In this document: positions 58,943 to 64,000 of the stretch, one piece after another
Layout of the letters: every line of letters begins with the position of its first letter
Position numbering within the stretch: the first letter of the stretch is position 1
Source of the DNA: Rhexocercosporidium sp. MPI-PUGE-AT-0058
Taxonomy: Eukaryota > Ascomycota > Leotiomycetes > Helotiales
DNA length: 64,000 nucleotides
NCBI GenBank assembly: GCA_020746875.1
Contig: JAGTJL010000007.1
Span: 2,728,001 to 2,792,000 of the forward strand
Direction of reading: 5' to 3'
The notes under the pieces: generated by a model
Database searches by the model: none
What the model was told of the DNA's origin: nothing
The model's input: only the letters and a program-made list of their open reading frames with translations
Translations under genes and position numbers: made by a program

Positions 58943-61900
58943 AAAGATGCGTGTACTTTTATTAATAATTAATAAACTTAAAGTGCTAATATCAATTATG
59001 TCTTCTATAATACGTTTAAAACTATTAAAGACGAGTTTATTAATATTATTAATTAAGTAAGTAATACCGCAATTGTTAATAAGCGTGCTATTTAATAGAA
59101 GGTGGCGTTAAAACTCTATAATAATATAAATACCAGGACTTAAAGCATTATCGCAGAGTATATCGTCGAAAAGCTTTAAGTCGATTACAGTTATATTAAT
59201 ATTTAAACTATCTCATAAAGCTTTACCTTTGCTTTTATTACTTATAGGCGCAGCGGCATCAGGTAATTTAATATTTATAATAAGTTTAACGTTATTATTA
59301 TAATTAGCTCCGGTGATTTTAACGATTACGATATATTTTTATTTTTCTTTAATTATAATTATCTTAAGCTCTTTAAAGTCTATAGTTTCTAACTTTTTAT
59401 AAGTTATTAATACCTTATTAGTATTTAATATATATTTTATGCCTTTAGAAGTCGTTTCGTTAATTATATAACGTAGTCTTTAATACTTAAGCGGCTTAAA
59501 GAAATGCTTATTATTTATGCCGCATAAGCATAAACTACCTTGGCCTCGAGAGCGAAATCTATTAAAGCTTATATTTAACGTATTAATATTAATTCCTTTA
59601 AGGGTTAAATATTAACCGCCTCCTCCTTTTTAACGCTAAGGCTTCCTAAATATAATATGCTTTTAGTCTATATCGGGGAGCACTTATATATAATTATTAA
59701 GAGTAAACTTATACTCTTTTCTAAATTATTCGTCGCGTATAACCGTGTTAAGAATAGAATTTGCCTAATTTAAGTATATATAAGCTCTTATTACACGTAG
59801 CCACTTCTTTAAAGCTATAGTATCTTTAACGTTAAGTATGTCGTACGCTTTAATATTCTTATAAGCTTTTAAAAAGTCTCTTATTTATTAATTAATATTG
59901 ACTTTTCCTTTATATATCTCCTTTAAAACCTTTTTATATTTTGTAATTATAATAATAAAAACCGACGATTTTAATAATATTATATCGCGCTAAAGTATAT
60001 TAATTAATAATTATATGCTTAGTTCGCTTTTGCCGACTAATTCCCTAATCGCAAAGTCTAAGAGTGAATCGTCCACCGTTTCGAAAAGCTAATTATATAA
60101 AGCCATATATTTATTGTTTTAATTCGTCTATTCAGCCAGTATATACTAATACTTCTTAACTTATATTATATAAATTTATTATATTTTGCAATTATTAAGT
60201 GAAGAGGTAGACTAGCTTCTTTTAAACTTATTTCTTTTATTAAGGCATTTTTATCGAACGACTTAAACGTTAAAGACAGCTATAAGTTTATTACTTTTCA
60301 AATTATAATATTAGGGTTATACTAGTTTAATTATGTTTTTGCCACTTATTAAGCGGTGCTCTTAAACATTAAAGCCTTTAGTCGAAGTTCTGGAATATAG
60401 CCTATTATAAAAGCGGCAGGGTTTATTATATTTAATGCACTTATAAACGTAGTATAGAAATTTAATCGTAGGTGCTATATTGCCTAATCCTTCCGTGCCT
60501 TTAAAGTGTAGTCCATAAGTAGTTTTAGAAGTGATATTATTTATTTAAAGTATATTAATAATATAGCGTCGAGAATATTTAATAGTTTAAGAGTTGTCGA
60601 CGAGTTTAAAGAGTCACGACAGCTTTTAAATAGCGGTATAAAATGCCTTTATAAAGCCACGTCGGCGTATACATACGACTGGGAAGCTTTTATAGCTCAC
60701 GAGGCTTATAACTATTATATAATATACCTTAAGGCTTTACAAAGGCGAATATTAAGTTAATTGAAGGTTGCGTAGTTACGTATTTAATTATTATTATATT
60801 ATTATATATAACGTATTCAAGCTCCCTGAATAGGAGAGCTTATTAGCGCCATGGTTTTGGTAGTCTTGATTGGGCTCGCTTAGCCAACCAACCATAACCT
60901 GCACGACAGGCGGCAATTCCAGCGAGTAATTTATTAACTTCCTTCTTTTAATCGAAATTTAAATCTTTATTAGCGGCTAATTAAGACTCCGACCTTAAAG
61001 TCCCCTTAAGCTTTCGCTAACTCGTTAAAGTATTTTCGTAGAGCTACGAGAGCGTATAATTTATTAATATAAGCTTTAATATTAATACGTTAACGCTTAA
61101 GTTTTGTAAGAATTATTCGCGAATGCGTACGGAAACGAGCGAATCCACTTTATACTTTGCTATAGGCATATTTAAGCTTATATTAGCTGGATTAAGCTAG
61201 AGCACGTTGCCTAAGACATTTAAGAAGCATTTAATTAAAATAATTAAGCTCTTTTTTAAATCTTCTCCCTCGCTTGCCGTTAATTAAATATTAACTTTAA
61301 GGTTTCTTTTCCCTTTATTTTAATTATCGCTCTTATTATCTTAAGCGCTTTCGGGCACGAAATAGCTTAATAGTCTTAGGTTATTATATCACGACTCTAT
61401 AAACGTCCTTTTAATTTCAGTTACGAGTTTCGACGGTTGCGTTAAGTCCGGCCGTCCGTATTTAATAGCTTTAAGTAATATATTATGTAAATCTGCCTTG
61501 CCTTATCGATTTAGTTATAAGAAGAAAGACTTCTTAATAATAGTAAGAGATTTTAAATTTAAACGATATATATATCTTAACTCCGTCAAGAAGTTAATAA
61601 CAATAATTAATCCTATTAAGCCGCGTGCTCGCTGGCTCCGCACGAGGCTTAATATATAATAGTTTATAGCGTTATACGAAAACTAGCCGCTGATTCTAAT
61701 AAACGACGTAATAAATAAGAGTATAATAGAGAAATTTATTACTTTTTTATTAGCGCCGAAAAGCTCGTCCAGGTTCTGCGTGCCTATAACCTTAAGCGCT
61801 AGCACCGCCTTAAAGTCTTCTTAAAGAGTATCGGTAAAAGAACGATCTCGAAGTATTATAATATTATTAATAATACTTTTTATAATAAACGGCATATTAG

Positions 61901-63080
61901 ACTTGATTTCGCTAAATGCCTTCCTTAGGCCTTTTTTATGCGTAACGTTTACTTAAGTAATAATAAGTTAATAATTATTATATTCGAGATTTCTTAAAAA
62001 AGAGAGAATTAGATATATTTTAAAAGAACGTTAAAATACTTGAAGAAAATAGAATATACACTTAGCCATTACTTATAGCTACGGCCCGTAATACGGCTCT
62101 TTTTTGCGACATAAATTCGAAAACTTTAATAAGAACGTCGGGATACTTACTTCTTAAAATAACGTTTCGAGCCTTACTCTTTATTATTTATTAAGTAATA
62201 AAGATTCTAATATTTTTAATTATATTAAAGAGAATTTAAGTCTTATCGCTAGCGAATATTCTCTTTTGCTTAATTATAATAGCATTAGCGGCGGTGTTTT
62301 AATCGTCGGTATATTCTATTACTTGCTTCACTGCCGTTTCTTTCGTAATATAATTAATATTATTTAAAGGCAAGACTTTAAGAATATAAAAGGCATTATC
62401 TTTAAGTTAAAGGTAAAGCTTGTAAGATTATAGAATATCGCTCGAATCAGATTAAGTAGGTATTATGAGTTTAAGAAGAAGCTTTGCCAGGAGAGATAGT
62501 TTAAGCGATATTATATTATTAACGTTAAGGAATTGAAAGCGCAATTCGTTGCGTTCAGCTAATAATATGCGGCTTAGCCCGATAGTTATATTAATTATAA
62601 GACTTTTGCTTATAGCCGCATTTATAATTACTTATAAAATAATACTCGCGTTAAAGAAAATAATTCGTATCGCGTCGAATTTAGCCTTAGTTATTTGCCC
62701 GAAAATAAGGCTTTCGAGATCGGAAAAGCTAAGTATAATTATTTCCGGTAGGCAATCAACGGCTTTTAGACTTATAAGATTATATTAATAAATACTTTCG
62801 TAGGACTCGAGGAGTGCTTGCGACTTTAATATAAGTTCTGAAGCGATGTCGCCGACGACTAGGATATGACTGAGTGATCGGCTTAACGGACTCGAAACGA
62901 TAGAGAGTGGCTCTTAGAGCGTTTAGACAGCCTCGTTCGTTGCCCGAAATATAATAATAAAACAGAAAGAAGGCGTTGAGCTTATGTCGACGCCCGAGAA
63001 ACCGACTTCTTAGAATATATTATTTTATTTATTAAGATTAAGCGTGAGTTACTAGACGCGGCTTTCTTCGATACCGAGCC
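58943..63080 (-). mobile_element. Copia relic G: gag and protease part only
   Basis: The minus strand near 59520-59560 encodes 'CLCG' followed by a His and is followed by a largely open stretch to 58943 with 'LINNCGITYLINNINKL' and 'LLIINKSTRIF'. These correspond to the 'NCRATNLINN...KRGTR' region of element 3. The pol part that should follow is absent at the junction with the LTR. The region from about 60000 to 63000 is only inferred to be gag/leader; I could not read a domain there. Confidence 0.45.
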
Positions 63081-63081
63081 A

Positions 63082-63291
63082 CTATCTAAGTAACGTACTT
63101 ATCATAAGTTGAATAAGGAGATGGTTAGTAGTGATTTCCAGTAATACTAGGAACCCACCAGGTCGAAGCAAGCGGCGACAGTGGCTGAGTGTGTCATTCA
63201 TACTCCGAGTGGCGTGTAAAGCGTTAGAGGCTCTAAATCCAAAAGGGTAGGAAATAGAGTCTGATCGTAGATAATGAATTGAGAAGCTCAT
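63082..63291 (-). pseudogene. Fragment of a polyketide-synthase C-methyltransferase domain
   Basis: The minus-strand frame has '[20 protein letters not shown]' and '[13 protein letters not shown]', the signature end of the SAM-dependent C-MeT domain of fungal highly reducing PKS. Only about 70 residues remain and no other PKS domain is visible. Part of a degraded gene at the island edge. Confidence 0.75.
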
Positions 63292-64000
63292 TTAAGACAT
63301 AAAATAACTACATTTGCAATTTTTCCCTACATATGTCACAATCGGACAAAGCCACATAATCATAATGAAGACACTTGTCAGGATAGCGACAGGCACTATG
63401 GAAGCTTTGATGAGGAAGCTCCATCCGAATCCTTTTTCTGAAGGTCCTTCCTGTACATTGTGGTTTTAGAGTCCAGATCTGGCTCTTTCTGAGTGAACCC
63501 CAGCAACCGGCTGGGCATATGCTTAGTTATACCGAATGCTGAAACATGCTGGATGCAGTATCACGAGGGCATACATATGCTTAAATTTGCGTACGCCGGA
63601 AACAACTCTGTGGATAAGGACTTCCCCGGTGTCGCTTGTTACGAGGGCATATGCTTAAATTACGTATGCTGCAATTTGAGTCCTTAATTTTCAAATTCGG
63701 CACTCGAGAATACAGCAGTAGCATTCAGCATGTACAAGTGGCGATATCACGTGCAATGCTGTGACTTCGCCATTCTAGAGCGTATGCCATATTTGGCTCT
63801 TTGATAAATTGAGCAAAGCTGTATGCTCAGAGGGAACCTCCTTACGAAACTAGGGTGGCCAGTTTTGGTGACCAGCCTAGATTATCATCCCCCATCAGAA
63901 AATAGATGACAGCCTGCGGATTTTCCTCACGCTAAGAAGCCAATGATCATTCAACAGCCATTTTCTGAGGGCAGTCAGCTTCAAACGTTGCTTTGGGCTG
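63292..64000. other. Normal-composition flank with short repeats, no clear gene
   Basis: A 64-codon ORF (63493-63687, plus) is probably chance. The word GCATATGCTTA recurs three times (about 63516, 63574 as CATATGCTTA, and 63647), the last two within longer similar contexts (CGAGGGCATA...). Confidence 0.4.

Larger units (their letters stand above)
21500..63080. other. RIP-mutated, AT-rich island of nested retrotransposons
   Basis: About 41.6 kb is dominated by TA, TAA and TTA words with very little CpA/TpG. Almost all stops in the recognisable pol frames are at former Gln or Trp codons. Only transposon protein relics were identified, apart from the anomalies listed separately. Both borders are sharp (about 21.5 kb and 63.08 kb). 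Such regions are typically heterochromatic in fungi; that is inference. Confidence 0.9.

Noticed and set aside
62549..62788. Plus-strand 79-codon ORF near the right end of the island
   Set aside because: Hydrophobic Ile/Leu-rich translation is typical of RIP-biased sequence in a wrong frame; no motif.
21500..63080. CRISPR array, rRNA, tRNA or centromere-specific satellite
   Set aside because: No regularly spaced repeat or RNA-gene signature was seen. The AT-rich island could be centromeric or subtelomeric, but nothing in the sequence shows it.

Overview
The window is genomic DNA of a filamentous ascomycete (Pezizomycotina). This rests on short 45-125 nt introns with GT...AG ends, a LysM/GH18 chitinase, a Zn2Cys6 transcription factor, HET-domain relics and very strong RIP-like mutation. 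RIP is repeat-induced point mutation, CpA to TpA on either strand. A leotiomycete is a reasonable guess but cannot be shown from the sequence alone. All gene models were built by hand from open frames and splice signals.

Layout. Bases 1-2.4 kb: normal composition, no gene I can defend. 2.46-5.75 kb: a small AT-rich island with a RIP-degraded Tc1/mariner element (transposase on the minus strand, intact terminal inverted repeats, TA target duplication) and a second TA-flanked inverted-repeat element that does not look RIP-mutated. 5.8-21.5 kb: the gene-bearing part. It holds a complete seven-exon chitinase (LysM, LysM, ChtBD1, GH18, long C-terminal region, final residues KDEL), a frameshifted small secreted-protein gene, a HET pseudogene, an intact secreted GH43-like glycosidase and a two-exon Zn2Cys6 transcription factor. 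These are followed by MITE copies and gene fragments: HET, a ZNFX1-like helicase, a possible F-box, and BTB/POZ. The chitinase, GH43-like protein and transcription factor look functional; everything from 18.1 to 21.5 kb looks broken.

21.5-63.08 kb: a RIP-devastated, nested LTR-retrotransposon island with no intact gene. I read the stack as follows. Copia element B (minus) is interrupted by another Copia relic F and by a solo LTR of family D. Copia C (plus, same family as B) sits in the gag of B. C is in turn split by a complete 8.36-kb Copia element (here called element 3; 189-bp LTRs, 5-bp duplication AGACC) and by a complete 12.58-kb Ty3/Gypsy element (281-bp LTRs, 4-bp duplication CTAG). 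C ends at a family-D LTR, which joins it to yet another Copia gag/protease relic G. 63.08-64 kb: return to normal composition, with a fragment of a polyketide-synthase methyltransferase domain.

The most unusual signal is in the 3' regions of two Copia elements. The strand opposite to pol carries a decayed cysteine-rich reading frame with a shared SGHKC-type motif, which in one case follows a plausible spliceosomal intron. It may be an undescribed accessory gene of these elements.
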